Source: Thermoprotei archaeon (GTDB taxonomy: Archaea; Thermoproteota; Thermoprotei; Thermoproteales; B15-G16). Taken from it: 64,000 nt of DNA. Shown piece by piece: positions 31,923 through 41,373 of the stretch. The notes under the pieces are model-generated. The model was not told the DNA's origin and made no database searches. It worked only from the letters and a program-made list of their open reading frames with translations. Where the stretch lies: positions 259,482 to 323,481 of the forward strand of contig QMRC01000002.1 in assembly GCA_003649205.1 (NCBI GenBank). The letters run 5' to 3'. The translations under genes were made by a program, and so were the position numbers. The stretch's first letter is position 1. Each line of letters begins with the position of its first letter.

Positions 31923-33278
31923 ATGAGTGTAAAAGAGGTAAAGGTGAAGGTTCAACCAATTAGGCTTAAATCAGCTCTCGAGATTTGGAACAGCAATGAA
32001 ACACCTGTAGCTAAAGATGCGTGGGTTCATGGACCTAAGAAACCTAGAGATGTCATTAGAGGTGAAGAGCCTTCACCATGTGATGTCAGTCTTGAAGCAT
32101 TAGCGAGACAGGGACTAATAGAACTTCTACCACCGATAACCATTGAGAAGAGAGATGATGTACGTAAAGTACCTAACGATGTAGATCTAATCGTCATCAA
32201 TGATAGTGGTGATTGGTTTGCAGATAATGGTATACTGGATGAGCTGGCTGCGCTGGGTAAGCCAATAGCTCCAGAGTGGGATTCATGGGGGTACGCTATC
32301 CATGGAAGAATATCGAAGTTCCGATTAAGAAAGTACGCAAAAGTTCTTCGCTTCATACCTATGGGAGTAAATGATGTACAAGTTCTCATCAGAGCACTTA
32401 GAGCCTATAGATTCATCAGAACAATGAGAGTTCTCTACATAGGTACCTACCCCTCTCACAGCGTTACCATAGGACCGCACATAGATTTCAACTACCTTAA
32501 GCAGAGATTCGGCATCGAGTTCAAGAAAATAGACATCGATGAGTATGTGAAAGCTATAGACGAGATACCTGATGAAGATGTGAAATCAATAGTTGAAGAG
32601 TGGAGAAGAAGGTTCATAATACTTGACAATAGGGAGAAGAAGCTAACGCTCTATGCTAAGATCTACAAAGCACTTAAGTTACTACTGCAGAGGTATAATG
32701 CAAATGCACTTACCGTTGACTGTGCCGCATTACCAGATTTAGAGTTTGTACCTTGCGTTGCGTACTCACTGCTCATAGATGATGGGATACCCTGTAGCTG
32801 TGAAGCGGACATACCCGCTCTCATTGCGATGGCTATACTCATGGGAGTTTCCGGCGGCCCTGTACTCATGGGTAATCTCAATGAAAACGCTACTCACGTA
32901 GACATCGAACAAAATGTCGTAGTGGTAAATCACGATGTAGTACCAACGACAATGATAGCACCTAGCTGTAGTGTATACATGAGAGACTACCATGCCATGG
33001 GAAAGGGCTCAACACTATATGGTGAATTACCAGCAAACACGATCGTCACCTTAGCAGGAATGAATTGGGATATGGATACGATATGGGTTACTACAGGGAC
33101 CATAGAGTGGACACAGGATACAGTACACTGTCGAATAGCTGTTGGCATTAAAGTACGTGATGCAAAGAGAGTGAGCAAGGATGCAGCTTCGCATCATGTA
33201 GTGATGACGTTCGGGAACTACGTAGAGGAGATAAAGGTAGTAGCTAAGTTGTTAGGTATAGAGTTTATGCAGCTTTAA
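31923..33278 (+). CDS. L-fucose/arabinose isomerase-like protein, second copy
   Basis: 451 residues from ATG 31923; GTG 31914 is in frame. VPCVAYSLLIDDGIPCSCEADIPA corresponds to the CLGYM..CEAD block of the previous gene, and LTVDCAALPD to its INCIVL strand, so the two are distant paralogues and may form a heteromer. GGGGTGG precedes the start. Lies between galT-side genes and the ribose-type transporter. Confidence 0.8.
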   Translation: MSVKEVKVKVQPIRLKSALEIWNSNETPVAKDAWVHGPKKPRDVIRGEEPSPCDVSLEALARQGLIELLPPITIEKRDDVRKVPNDVDLIVINDSGDWFADNGILDELAALGKPIAPEWDSWGYAIHGRISKFRLRKYAKVLRFIPMGVNDVQVLIRALRAYRFIRTMRVLYIGTYPSHSVTIGPHIDFNYLKQRFGIEFKKIDIDEYVKAIDEIPDEDVKSIVEEWRRRFIILDNREKKLTLYAKIYKALKLLLQRYNANALTVDCAALPDLEFVPCVAYSLLIDDGIPCSCEADIPALIAMAILMGVSGGPVLMGNLNENATHVDIEQNVVVVNHDVVPTTMIAPSCSVYMRDYHAMGKGSTLYGELPANTIVTLAGMNWDMDTIWVTTGTIEWTQDTVHCRIAVGIKVRDAKRVSKDAASHHVVMTFGNYVEEIKVVAKLLGIEFMQL

Positions 33279-33389
33279 TACACTCCATAACACCCCCAAG
33301 AATACATCTTTTCACACATACAGAAGTTCATAGCTTACAAGATGTACAGCACCATAACTGTACTTTGCAGTACAGATAGATTGGGAAAA

Positions 33390-33398
33390 CTTTAAATC
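33390..33398 (+). promoter_or_regulatory. TATA box of ribose-type ABC operon
   Basis: CTTTAAATC about 55 bases before the ATG, with GAGGTG (33434-33439) as ribosome binding site on a short leader. Confidence 0.45.
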
Positions 33399-33444
33399 AA
33401 CTTATTATTACACTATATACCCGAAGACCACTAGAGGTGTCAAT

Positions 33445-34470
33445 ATGGAGAGAAAGGTGTCGCTATCTATATTCATAGTAGCGATAATCGTCACAGCAAT
33501 TGTTGCTGGGGTTGCTGGCTACTTCCTAAGACCAGTACCACCACCACCGAAGAAACCAGGTGAAGGAATGGTAATTTACTGGATTGGCGGTGCAGCTGGC
33601 GATCCATTCGACGCGAGGCTGTATAAGGGTGCTAAGGATGCAGCTGATCTACTAGGTATAAAGTTGGTGTACGTACATACAGGTTGGGACCCAGATAAGA
33701 TGGTTGCTGAGTTCAAGAGAGCGATAGCAGCACATCCAGATGGTATCGTAGTGATGGGACATCCAGGATATGAAGCACTAACACCGCTCTTCGAAGAAGC
33801 AGCGAAGAAGGGCATACTAGTTACACTAGCTAATGTAGATATACCAGAGCTAAGAAAGAAGTACTGGTTCTGTGGATACGTTGGTCAGAACCTATACCAG
33901 TCAGGATACATACTAGCTAAGACAGCACTGGAGAAGTTCAAGGACAGATTAAAGCCAGGTGCTAGGGTAGCAATATTCTCCGGTAGTTGGGAGCAACCAG
34001 CTAGAGCGCTCAGAGCAAGAGGTGTTGAAGATGCTTTCAAAGAGGCAGGTCTAATAGTTGACAGAGTCTCACACCCACCATCAGTGTATGGAAGCCCAGC
34101 TGAAGGTCTACCATACGTAGCAGGTTACCTAGCAAAGCACCCAGACTGTGTACTCATATGCTTTGATGGTGGTGGTACAACAGCTGCCGCAGCAGACTAC
34201 TTAAAGGCAATAGGTAAGAAACCAGGAGAGATCATAGTAATTGGATTTGACCTAACACCAGGATCCATCAAAGGTCTGAAGGAAGGTTACGTACAGCTAG
34301 TAATTGATCAGCAACCATACCTACAAGGATTCCTGACAGTACTTAACCTATTCCTAAGCAAGAAGTACAAGATGCTAGGACTATACATTGACACTGGTGG
34401 TTTCGTAATTGATAAAGAACTACTTGAGAAGCTAGGTATTGAGAAGCTAGTTGAGCAAGGATATAGATAG
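33445..34470 (+). CDS. Ribose-type ABC transporter substrate-binding protein
   Basis: 341 residues. N-terminal anchor helix (LSIFIVAIIVTAIVAGVAGYF), proline linker PVPPPPKKP, then a type 1 periplasmic-binding fold (PF13407-like): AHPDGIVVMGHPG, KGILVTLANVD, LICFDGGGTTAAAADYLK and IIVIGFDLTPGSIKGLKEG. Binds a monosaccharide outside the cell. Heads a three-gene transporter. Confidence 0.93.
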   Translation: MERKVSLSIFIVAIIVTAIVAGVAGYFLRPVPPPPKKPGEGMVIYWIGGAAGDPFDARLYKGAKDAADLLGIKLVYVHTGWDPDKMVAEFKRAIAAHPDGIVVMGHPGYEALTPLFEEAAKKGILVTLANVDIPELRKKYWFCGYVGQNLYQSGYILAKTALEKFKDRLKPGARVAIFSGSWEQPARALRARGVEDAFKEAGLIVDRVSHPPSVYGSPAEGLPYVAGYLAKHPDCVLICFDGGGTTAAAADYLKAIGKKPGEIIVIGFDLTPGSIKGLKEGYVQLVIDQQPYLQGFLTVLNLFLSKKYKMLGLYIDTGGFVIDKELLEKLGIEKLVEQGYR

Positions 34471-34491
34471 TCGTGAAAACTAATTCCTCTG

Positions 34492-34508
34492 TTTTTCTTT
34501 TTCCTACT
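34492..34508 (+). terminator. Oligo-T terminator after binding-protein gene
   Basis: TGTTTTTCTTTTTCC just after the stop. A new TATA-like GTTATATAG (34538-34546) precedes the ATPase gene, so the binding protein is probably made from its own abundant transcript. Confidence 0.5.
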
Positions 34509-34578
34509 GATCACAGGTATATTTACACACGAGAAGTGTTATATAGGGGAGTATATTGATCGGTTTGAGGGACTAGTT

Positions 34579-35382
34579 ATGGTTAGAGAAAGCGAGTACT
34601 TAGTATTCACTAAGAACCTTGTTAAGAGATTTGGGGATGTCGTTGCCTTAAAGGGTGTTAACTTTAGAGTCGGATACAATGAGGTTGTTGGTCTCGTTGG
34701 TGATAACGGTGCTGGTAAATCAACACTAGCTAAAATACTGGCAGGGATCTATGTTCCAGATGAGGGTGAGATCTATGTTAAGGGTCAGAGATTTCGTAGA
34801 TTGACCCCTCAGAAAGCTCGTGAACTAGGTATTGAGCTTGTGCATCAGGAAAGAACTCTCGCAGAGGATCACCCCATTTGGAGAAACATCTTCATGGGTA
34901 GGGAGATCACAGGGCCATTAGGCTTTCTCAGGATTAAGGAGATGAAGGCAGCTGCTGAGAAACTACTCAATGAGATAGGCCTTAAAGCTATACCACCCGA
35001 TACACCTGTAAAGTTCCTATCAGGTGGCTATAAGCAAGGTGTTCAGATAGCTAGAGCTGTACAATTTGAAGCTGATTTAGTAATACTTGATGAGCCAACA
35101 ATACAGCTATCAATATCCGAAGTACATAGAGTTCTAGAATATGTTCATGGGCTAAAGAAGAGGGGGAAGTCTTGCGTTTTCATAACTCACAACATATACC
35201 ACGTATATCCTGTAGCTGACAGATTTGTTATCATAGATAGAGGTAAGATAGTTGCTGAGTTCAGGAAGGTAGATGTCACTCCTGAAGACTTAACGCATAT
35301 ATTGGTCTCAATAGCTAGAACAGGTACTATACCTGAGAAGTACGAAAAGATAAATCTGCTGAACGTTGCAGGTAGCAATTAG
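34579..35382 (+). CDS. Ribose-type ABC transporter ATP-binding protein, single domain
   Basis: 267 residues. Walker A GDNGAGKST, signature LSGGYKQGV, Walker B LVILDEP and the H-loop ITHN are intact. RbsA proteins usually have two such domains (about 500 residues); this is the half-size form that works as a homodimer. In Walker B region, EPTIQLS replaces the common EPTAAL. Confidence 0.9.
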   Translation: MVRESEYLVFTKNLVKRFGDVVALKGVNFRVGYNEVVGLVGDNGAGKSTLAKILAGIYVPDEGEIYVKGQRFRRLTPQKARELGIELVHQERTLAEDHPIWRNIFMGREITGPLGFLRIKEMKAAAEKLLNEIGLKAIPPDTPVKFLSGGYKQGVQIARAVQFEADLVILDEPTIQLSISEVHRVLEYVHGLKKRGKSCVFITHNIYHVYPVADRFVIIDRGKIVAEFRKVDVTPEDLTHILVSIARTGTIPEKYEKINLLNVAGSN

Positions 35383-35396
35383 TGGGGGCTGGTAAT

Positions 35397-36413
35397 ATGG
35401 TTAGTGAAAGTAGGGGGAACATCGTATTTAACGTATTGACAACACTGTGGACCAGATACAGATTGCAAACAACTGTCTTCACTATATTCTGCGGTCTATG
35501 GCTTATCTTCTACGCTATTAGTCCATCATCCTTCGCTAGACCATTTACGTACACAGCAATACTCTCTGTTGCACCATTCACGATAATACCAGCACTCAGC
35601 TTAACCTACGTAATCATAACGGGTGAGATGGACCTCTCGTTCCCTTCTATAATGGCTTTAGGTGCTTGGGTACTGACAGTTACATGGCATGCCTTCGGTC
35701 CAACACCACTAGGTCTAATCCTTGCGCTACTAGCTGGTCTAATGGCTGGCTTCATAAATGGTGTCTTAGTGACCAAGTGCCACATACCATCACTCATAGC
35801 CACTATAGGCACCATGTTTGTATGGCGAGGATTTGTGCTGATAGCTACTGGTGGCTTCAGCATATCAATTGGTATGTGGAGAGGAACTCCGATATATCAA
35901 GCCCTCGTCGGTAGATTTGGTGGAATCCCCATTCAGATTGTGTGGGCTGTAGTTATAGCAGTAATCCTATGGATCTTCTTAAACCTGCATAAGTTCGGTG
36001 CACACGTCTACTATACAGGAGACAATAGAGTAGCTGCTCAGATGTTAGGTATAAACACTGATAGAGTGATCATAACGGTGTTCATGATACATGGGATGCT
36101 CTCAGCATTCGCTGGTGTACTGGTAGCTCTTGAGATGGGATCCTTCTGGCCAGCTCTAGGCGAGATCTATCTACTAGAGTCGATAGCAGCAGTCGTTGTT
36201 GGTGGTACACCGATAACTGGTGGTACAGGGACTATATTCGGTACTTTCATCGGTGGACTGATATTGAAGTGGATTGAGACGGGTATACTAGCTGTTGGTG
36301 TTACTGGATTCTGGATAAAGCTAGTCTACGGTCTTGTGATAATAATTGCCTTGATAGCACAGGTAATCATTAGGAAACGTGAAATCAGGAGAATGAAGAT
36401 CATCGGTGCGTAG
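35397..36413 (+). CDS. Ribose-type ABC transporter permease
   Basis: 338 residues, eight to ten helices, BPD_transp_2 family. YVIITGEMDLSFPSIMALGAW and AAVVVGGTPITGGTGTIFGTFIGG are the RbsC/FrcC hallmarks, and YYTGDNRVAAQMLGINTDRV the ATPase coupling loop. ATG 35397 is used because GGGGG lies 8 bases upstream. Confidence 0.92.
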   Translation: MVSESRGNIVFNVLTTLWTRYRLQTTVFTIFCGLWLIFYAISPSSFARPFTYTAILSVAPFTIIPALSLTYVIITGEMDLSFPSIMALGAWVLTVTWHAFGPTPLGLILALLAGLMAGFINGVLVTKCHIPSLIATIGTMFVWRGFVLIATGGFSISIGMWRGTPIYQALVGRFGGIPIQIVWAVVIAVILWIFLNLHKFGAHVYYTGDNRVAAQMLGINTDRVIITVFMIHGMLSAFAGVLVALEMGSFWPALGEIYLLESIAAVVVGGTPITGGTGTIFGTFIGGLILKWIETGILAVGVTGFWIKLVYGLVIIIALIAQVIIRKREIRRMKIIGA

Positions 36414-36415
36414 CA

Positions 36416-37129
36416 CTAAGTTAACTTAAACCTCTTAACTTCACTACCATTAACTTTCTTCAGTGTGACTTCAGTACCCTTAATAACAATGTACCCTCTA
36501 TGCTCATTTGGCTCTACATCAATTATTGATCCTCTTAATCCAGCTCCCTCGTAGTTAATGTCCTCAGCTAGAAGACCAGAGTGAATGATTCTATATTCAG
36601 GATCTACGTGTAGGATCTGTGTATGACCAATAATCCACCAAGCTCCCTTCCTTAACCTCCCTTCCCTCTCCTCTAGATCTCTAGCTTTCCTTGTGGCATT
36701 GACTATGGCCTCAAAGGTGGTTGAGTACTTTCGGTAATACTCATTGAAGATAACGTTGAATTGTCTATGTCCATGCTCAAATACGAGTACTATGTTTTCG
36801 ATACTGATTACCTTGATTGGTACGATCTCGATGCTAATTGCTTTACCACCTAGCTCATCAATTATCTTCCTTCTGTAGAGTAGTACTCCATCATCTCTTG
36901 CGCCGACAATGTATATTACCTTACTCGTACCAACCCTCCTACCATATCTAATGACCCTACCTAGTACTGATGCTACTTCACTGATCCTAGCTCTATCTTC
37001 TCTATGGAATCTAGCTAGGAAGTCACCTAGTATCACGAGTGTTGTACATCGCTCTCTCTCGAGTAGTTTCTTAAGTAGTTCGATTGGTGTTCGAGGGTAT
37101 CTGAAGTCTCCAATAATTACGTAGCTCAA
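36416..37129 (-). CDS. Calcineurin-like phosphoesterase with degenerate metal sites
   Basis: 237 residues. The fold order is right (VIIGDFRYP, LVILGDFLAR, IVGARDD, FEHGHRQFN, IIGHTQIL) but several ligands are changed: D-x-H is D-F-R, GNH is GAR-D and GHxH is GHTQ. It may bind fewer metals or be catalytically dead. Convergent with the transporter permease, two bases apart. Confidence 0.7.
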   Translation of the reverse strand: MSYVIIGDFRYPRTPIELLKKLLERERCTTLVILGDFLARFHREDRARISEVASVLGRVIRYGRRVGTSKVIYIVGARDDGVLLYRRKIIDELGGKAISIEIVPIKVISIENIVLVFEHGHRQFNVIFNEYYRKYSTTFEAIVNATRKARDLEEREGRLRKGAWWIIGHTQILHVDPEYRIIHSGLLAEDINYEGAGLRGSIIDVEPNEHRGYIVIKGTEVTLKKVNGSEVKRFKLT

Positions 37130-37182
37130 GTACTACACCTTTTCAATGTAGCAGGGTGTAGAAGTTATTAAAATACTGTACG

Positions 37183-38234
37183 TTAAGGTTCTCTATCTTG
37201 GTGAGATTACGGAGATTACTGGTGTATTTATTGAAGCTTCGTGGAGACATGTTGATCTAAGTACCTTAGCACGTAGGAACACTGTTCCTAAGCTTGTATT
37301 CGCTAGTTCTGGTAGTGAGGTTAGTGAAGTGGAGATTCCAGTAGGTTCACGTATTGAGCTTAGGTATCTTGGTCGTAGGTTCTGTAGTAGATTTGTTCGA
37401 GGTAGGTACTGTCTAAATCCTTTGACTAGAGTTCGAACTGAAGCGCTTCCTTGGTGTGATAGGTGTCTTAGTGAGATTCCGAGTATAAAGTGTGTTTTGG
37501 GTGATCCTCAGTGTAGTGAGGAGGAGGCTCCAAAGTCTAGGAAGTGCGTCAATAGTGGTGTTTTTGAGGAGAGATGTAGGGTTCCCAGGTATCACTATGT
37601 ATTGATCTACCCTGTATCTCCGAGCTCTGTATACATCAAGGTTGGTATCAATAGGGAGACAACATTTCCTACTAGAGTACTTGAACAGGGAGCACCTATT
37701 GCTGTTGTGTATGCTAGGACACCAAATGTATGGAAGGGTAGGGTTCTTGAGCTTGGTTCTAGGGAGGTATTGAGGAAGTTAGAGGGTAGGTCTATTGCTG
37801 AGGGTATTCGTATTGCTCATGCTAGTGAAGTTAAGAAGACTCTAAGTGTTGTCTCTACATCGCTCAAGTACCTAGGATTACAGACATACTCTCTAGATAC
37901 TTTCCTACTCGGTACTACTGAGGCTAGTAATTTGCTGGATAAGCTGGTTAGTGTCGGTAGAGCGGTATGTAAGTACTTAGTGGAGCAGTTTCGTGAATTT
38001 GCTCTGGAGAATTCACTTGTACTCAATCTCTGGAGTCACGTATATCTCATCGATCAGAGTAAGCTAACGAGTAACTTCGTTGCTGTTGATAGTGTTGAGA
38101 GAATTTCTTCACTTGAGGGTGAAGTGGTTGGTTGGATAGGTTCAGTTATGTTGTTGAGGTGTAGAGATGCTCTATATCTACTTAACTTCCATAGGTTCTC
38201 TGGGTCGTTACTTAGGTTGCGAGTTACTCAATGA
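37183..38234 (+). CDS. DUF2797 family protein, start unresolved
   Basis: Coding sequence in this frame appears to begin near 37183 (LYVKVLYLGEIT), but no standard start occurs before GTG 37329; the 301 residues after that contain the recognisable part: VGSRIELRYLGRRFCSRF, GRYCLNPL, a cysteine-rich zinc-like region (CDRC, CVLGDPQC) and VKVGINRETTFPTRVLEQGAP, like a GIY-YIG-related core. TATA-like ATTAAAATAC at 37167-37176 suggests a start just after 37190. Function unknown. Confidence 0.75.
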
Positions 38235-38622
38235 GAACAGCGTTAACTACTCCGTCTTGTCCTGGTCGAGATGTTACTCTTGCTTTACCTACCTCGGTCT
38301 CTATGACTGATCCTTTCGTCACTATACCTCTCCTAGCGTACTCTCTGTTAGCTGGGTTCTCGAGAACTCTAATGATTCTAGCTTTTACACATTTCTTCTG
38401 TGATGGTATGTAGACGTTAGCGTAGGCTACTGTCTTCAGCTTTAGCTTGTTATTTCCTCCAAATGTTCTTTCGATCTTTAATCTATTCTCAGAACCAACC
38501 TTAGTCTCTGTAGGTGGTCCACCGCATAGACACTTTGGCTTGATCTTCTTGTGTTTACCCTTGATTCCACCAGATGGTTTTCTCAAGTCGTTACCCTGGA
38601 AGTAAGATGCTAACTTAGCCAT
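38224..38622 (-). CDS. rps8e: Ribosomal protein S8e
   Basis: 132 residues, full length for archaeal S8e: RKPSGGIKGKHKKIKPKCLCG, NVYIPSQKKCVKARIIRVLENPANREYARR and a C-terminal GKARVTSRPGQDG. Component of the small subunit. Its stop overlaps the convergent DUF2797 gene by 11 bases. TATA-like GATTAAAACC lies about 40-50 bases upstream of the ATG. Confidence 0.97.
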   Translation of the reverse strand: MAKLASYFQGNDLRKPSGGIKGKHKKIKPKCLCGGPPTETKVGSENRLKIERTFGGNNKLKLKTVAYANVYIPSQKKCVKARIIRVLENPANREYARRGIVTKGSVIETEVGKARVTSRPGQDGVVNAVLIE

Positions 38623-38682
38623 GTACCTACCCTACCTCAAGCTCTAGCTAGGTACTTGATCCCTAGGGGTTTTAATCATTTC

Positions 38683-39366
38683 CTACTTCACAGGTCTTTC
38701 CATATTCTCTCGAACTAGGTACCTAACGTAATTGAGTAAATCGAGGGAGAGCTCTCTTTTTCTCCTCAAGCAGGTAAGTACGGCGTTACTCAGTAGATTA
38801 ACTATGTACTTTATCTGTGGGTACAAACTGATGAACTTGGTTGTAGATCCGTATTCCTCGAGTACTATCTGGTGTATAAGTGCTTCAGCTACGTACTGTG
38901 CAACTTCTCTCACATTAACTAGGTTACTACCTGAAATTCCAACTCCAATGCACTTACCATCTACGTAAGCTACCTCTAGAACACGTTCATCAAGGACATT
39001 TAGGTGTATGTAGTGAAGTGGATAGAGACGACAGCTTAGTGGTCTAATACTATATACGCAACATGTCGGTACACCATGTGTAGTTCTCAGTAGGATACAG
39101 TACTTGTCATGTCTTAGCTTAATTACCTCACCTCCAAGTAGCTCCTCAACTACGCAGTACTTCTCAATGAACTTAACCGGACTTATCCCGAGGAAAGTAC
39201 TTATGCGATATATATCTCCGAGAGTTAGATTTGGACTATACTCTCTACAGCAGAATCCACATCTCATGCAGCGAAATGGTATGTAGTCACTCAGTAGAAC
39301 TCTTCTAAATCCCTGTAACCTATGTAGCTTATCCATGAGAGCGATCTGTTTTGTTGTGTAGTGCAT
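38683..39366 (-). CDS. YkgJ-type cysteine cluster protein
   Basis: 227 residues. CMRCGFCCREYSPNLT near residue 33 and CCVYSIRPLSCRLYPL near 105 provide the cysteines of the YkgJ zinc- or iron-binding family. Cytosolic; function unknown in all species. Convergent or divergent to unrelated genes, so context gives no clue. Confidence 0.82.
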   Translation of the reverse strand: MHYTTKQIALMDKLHRLQGFRRVLLSDYIPFRCMRCGFCCREYSPNLTLGDIYRISTFLGISPVKFIEKYCVVEELLGGEVIKLRHDKYCILLRTTHGVPTCCVYSIRPLSCRLYPLHYIHLNVLDERVLEVAYVDGKCIGVGISGSNLVNVREVAQYVAEALIHQIVLEEYGSTTKFISLYPQIKYIVNLLSNAVLTCLRRKRELSLDLLNYVRYLVRENMERPVK

Positions 39367-39455
39367 CTCGTACTCCTCACAACGCTCTAGTTACCTCTCA
39401 TTGGGTTAGAGCTAAATTATACCTTACGTTACGTAGCTATTGGTGGTGTTTGATT

Positions 39456-40748
39456 TTGAGTGAGAAACCTAGGTGGTTACAGATTTTCGAGGAGATTAAG
39501 GAGTTTCTGGATAGGTACGATCCAGAGCGCAGATTCTCATTTACTGGTGATCTACATGAGAAGTTCATGAAGTTGAGAGAGGACTTTAGGACAGAGTACG
39601 TGATGTCTTATGTAGGTAGTGAGCTTGGTAAGGCTAGTGAGTGGGTTCAGCAGCTCTGTCGTAGGATTGAGGAAGTTAGCAAGCTCTTTGGGTTATCCAC
39701 GGTATTGCTCTCTAAGGAGCTTAAGAGCTTTGTTGAGAATCCTCTAGCTCACTTGAAGAGTAAGATATTCAACTACATGTACGATCTCTTCAGAGGTAAG
39801 GTGACACCTGAAGAATTTGATAGAGTAGCGTCAGCAGCTATTAGGACTAGTCTACGTACTAACTTGAGGACTGTGTACCAGGACTGGGTCTTCTTGACCT
39901 TGCTGAAGCTTCTTGGTGAGAGAGGAGGTAGGTTGGTGTACCCTGAACATCGTGCTCTCTCACTTGAGAGGCATGGTAAGCAGAAAGCTGGTTGGATACC
40001 ACCTAACGCGATTATTAGGTTTGAAGATGGGAGAGCACTTAGTTTCTTCTTGGAGGCTCCTCGACCTATTGGATGGGAAGATACTGAGGATCTAGTTAGA
40101 GCTTGGAAGCTCTATGTCGCGCTTAGACCTGATATGATGCTGTACTCAGGTGAAGTACATAACATAATCCAGCTGGATAGTGATCCACCAATCAAGAGAC
40201 CTAACGTAATTATCGAATGTAAGGAACTCGATGACTGGTACGTAAGGGTCAGGTACATTAGAGGTCCATTTGCTAAACCACTAACTGCTGAGGAGTGGCG
40301 CTCTAAGTGGCTTAGAGGTCTCTGGGATGGTTTAGCTGATGTACTCGGTATTCAACGTAGTGAAGTTGTTAAGCATGTTGAGGAGAAGAAATCACTTAAG
40401 CTAAGTGACCAGCAGATAGTTGCTCTCTACAAATCTGTTTACAGACCTGATAGGATGTTTGTGATTTCTAGAGCTAGAGTACCTAGTTTCGTGAAGTCAA
40501 ATCTAGAGAACTACGGTATCACTGTCATTGATGATGTCATGTTTGATGAGGAGAGGCTTGAGGAGCTTGTTAATTACCTACATCGTGAAGTAGCTAGGGT
40601 GAGTATGGGTAAACCCGTTCTTGAGATGGATGAGGAGCTGTATGATTTAGTGGTGAAGGTTTGGAGAGAGTTGGAAAGTAGGTTAGGTAGGAGGTTGAGT
40701 TTGAGCGAAGCTTTGAAGTATGTTTTGAAGAGTTTCTTAAGTAAGTAA
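39456..40748 (+). CDS. Uncharacterised protein with nuclease-like core
   Basis: 430 residues from TTG 39456, which follows GGTGGTG and a TATA-like AAATTATACC. N-terminal 150 residues are helical; the middle holds RPNVIIECKELDDWYVRV (E-x-K on a hydrophobic strand) preceded by a conserved-looking PDMMLY, like a PD-(D/E)XK fold; DRMFVISRARVPSFVKSNLENYGITVID could be the later strand. A winged-helix-like tail (LGRRLSLSEALKYVL) ends it. I do not recognise a named family. Confidence 0.6.
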   Translation: MSEKPRWLQIFEEIKEFLDRYDPERRFSFTGDLHEKFMKLREDFRTEYVMSYVGSELGKASEWVQQLCRRIEEVSKLFGLSTVLLSKELKSFVENPLAHLKSKIFNYMYDLFRGKVTPEEFDRVASAAIRTSLRTNLRTVYQDWVFLTLLKLLGERGGRLVYPEHRALSLERHGKQKAGWIPPNAIIRFEDGRALSFFLEAPRPIGWEDTEDLVRAWKLYVALRPDMMLYSGEVHNIIQLDSDPPIKRPNVIIECKELDDWYVRVRYIRGPFAKPLTAEEWRSKWLRGLWDGLADVLGIQRSEVVKHVEEKKSLKLSDQQIVALYKSVYRPDRMFVISRARVPSFVKSNLENYGITVIDDVMFDEERLEELVNYLHREVARVSMGKPVLEMDEELYDLVVKVWRELESRLGRRLSLSEALKYVLKSFLSK

Positions 40749-40845
40749 CTCCTTAGTGAGAACTTATTTGTAGGAATTTGTGATAGCGCTCGTCCCGCGA
40801 CTGATCTGTGATTTAGTGATTGAAGGGTGTTGCTGGGGTGGTGTC

Positions 40846-41373
40846 ATGAGATTGACAACTAGCCTTAAGGTAAGCTTGACGGCGCTCATGAGTAGCCTTG
40901 CGGCTGCTTTTCAGGTAGCTGGTTTGGAAGTACCATTTCCACTACTTCCCTTTCTCAAGTATGACCCTGTTGGTGTACCAATAATACTGGTATCGCTTAT
41001 AGTTGGTATCAAGGGTGGTATCGTAGCTGACTTGTTAACGGCTATAGCCATAATGTTTCGTGGTGATATTGTTGGTGCCTGGATGAAGTTCCTAGCTGAG
41101 TTAACTACGTTTGTCCCCTTTACACTGGCTTTTAGGAAGCTACCTGAATCGAGGATTAAGTACATCGGTAGTACAGCTATTGGCGTTGTATCGAGAGTCA
41201 TCTTGATGAACGTTGCTAACATAATTGTGTGTCCCATAGTGTTCAAGGTACCTTTATCGGTTGCTCTCTCATGGATACCTCTCATCAGTTTCTTCAATGC
41301 AACGATAGCACTTATGTACATACCCGTCAGTCTCTATCTCTATAAGCTAGTTAGGAAGGTACTTGAGGAATAG
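40846..41373 (+). CDS. ECF transporter S component
   Basis: 175 residues, five to six helices. LVSLIVGIKGGIVADLLTAIAIMFRGD and ISFFNATIALMYIPVSLYLYKL are like RibU/PF12822 S components that bind vitamins. ATG 40846 is preceded by GGGGTGG. It converges on the ATPase/T-component operon, stop against stop, so the full transporter is encoded here. Substrate unknown. Confidence 0.78.
   Translation: MRLTTSLKVSLTALMSSLAAAFQVAGLEVPFPLLPFLKYDPVGVPIILVSLIVGIKGGIVADLLTAIAIMFRGDIVGAWMKFLAELTTFVPFTLAFRKLPESRIKYIGSTAIGVVSRVILMNVANIIVCPIVFKVPLSVALSWIPLISFFNATIALMYIPVSLYLYKLVRKVLEE

Noticed and set aside
40773..40850. Possible C/D sRNA before the ECF S component (GTGATAG, CTGA, GTGATTT, CTGG)
   Set aside because: The C box lacks the final GA needed for the kink-turn and the D box is CTGG; it also overlaps the ribosome binding site of the gene.
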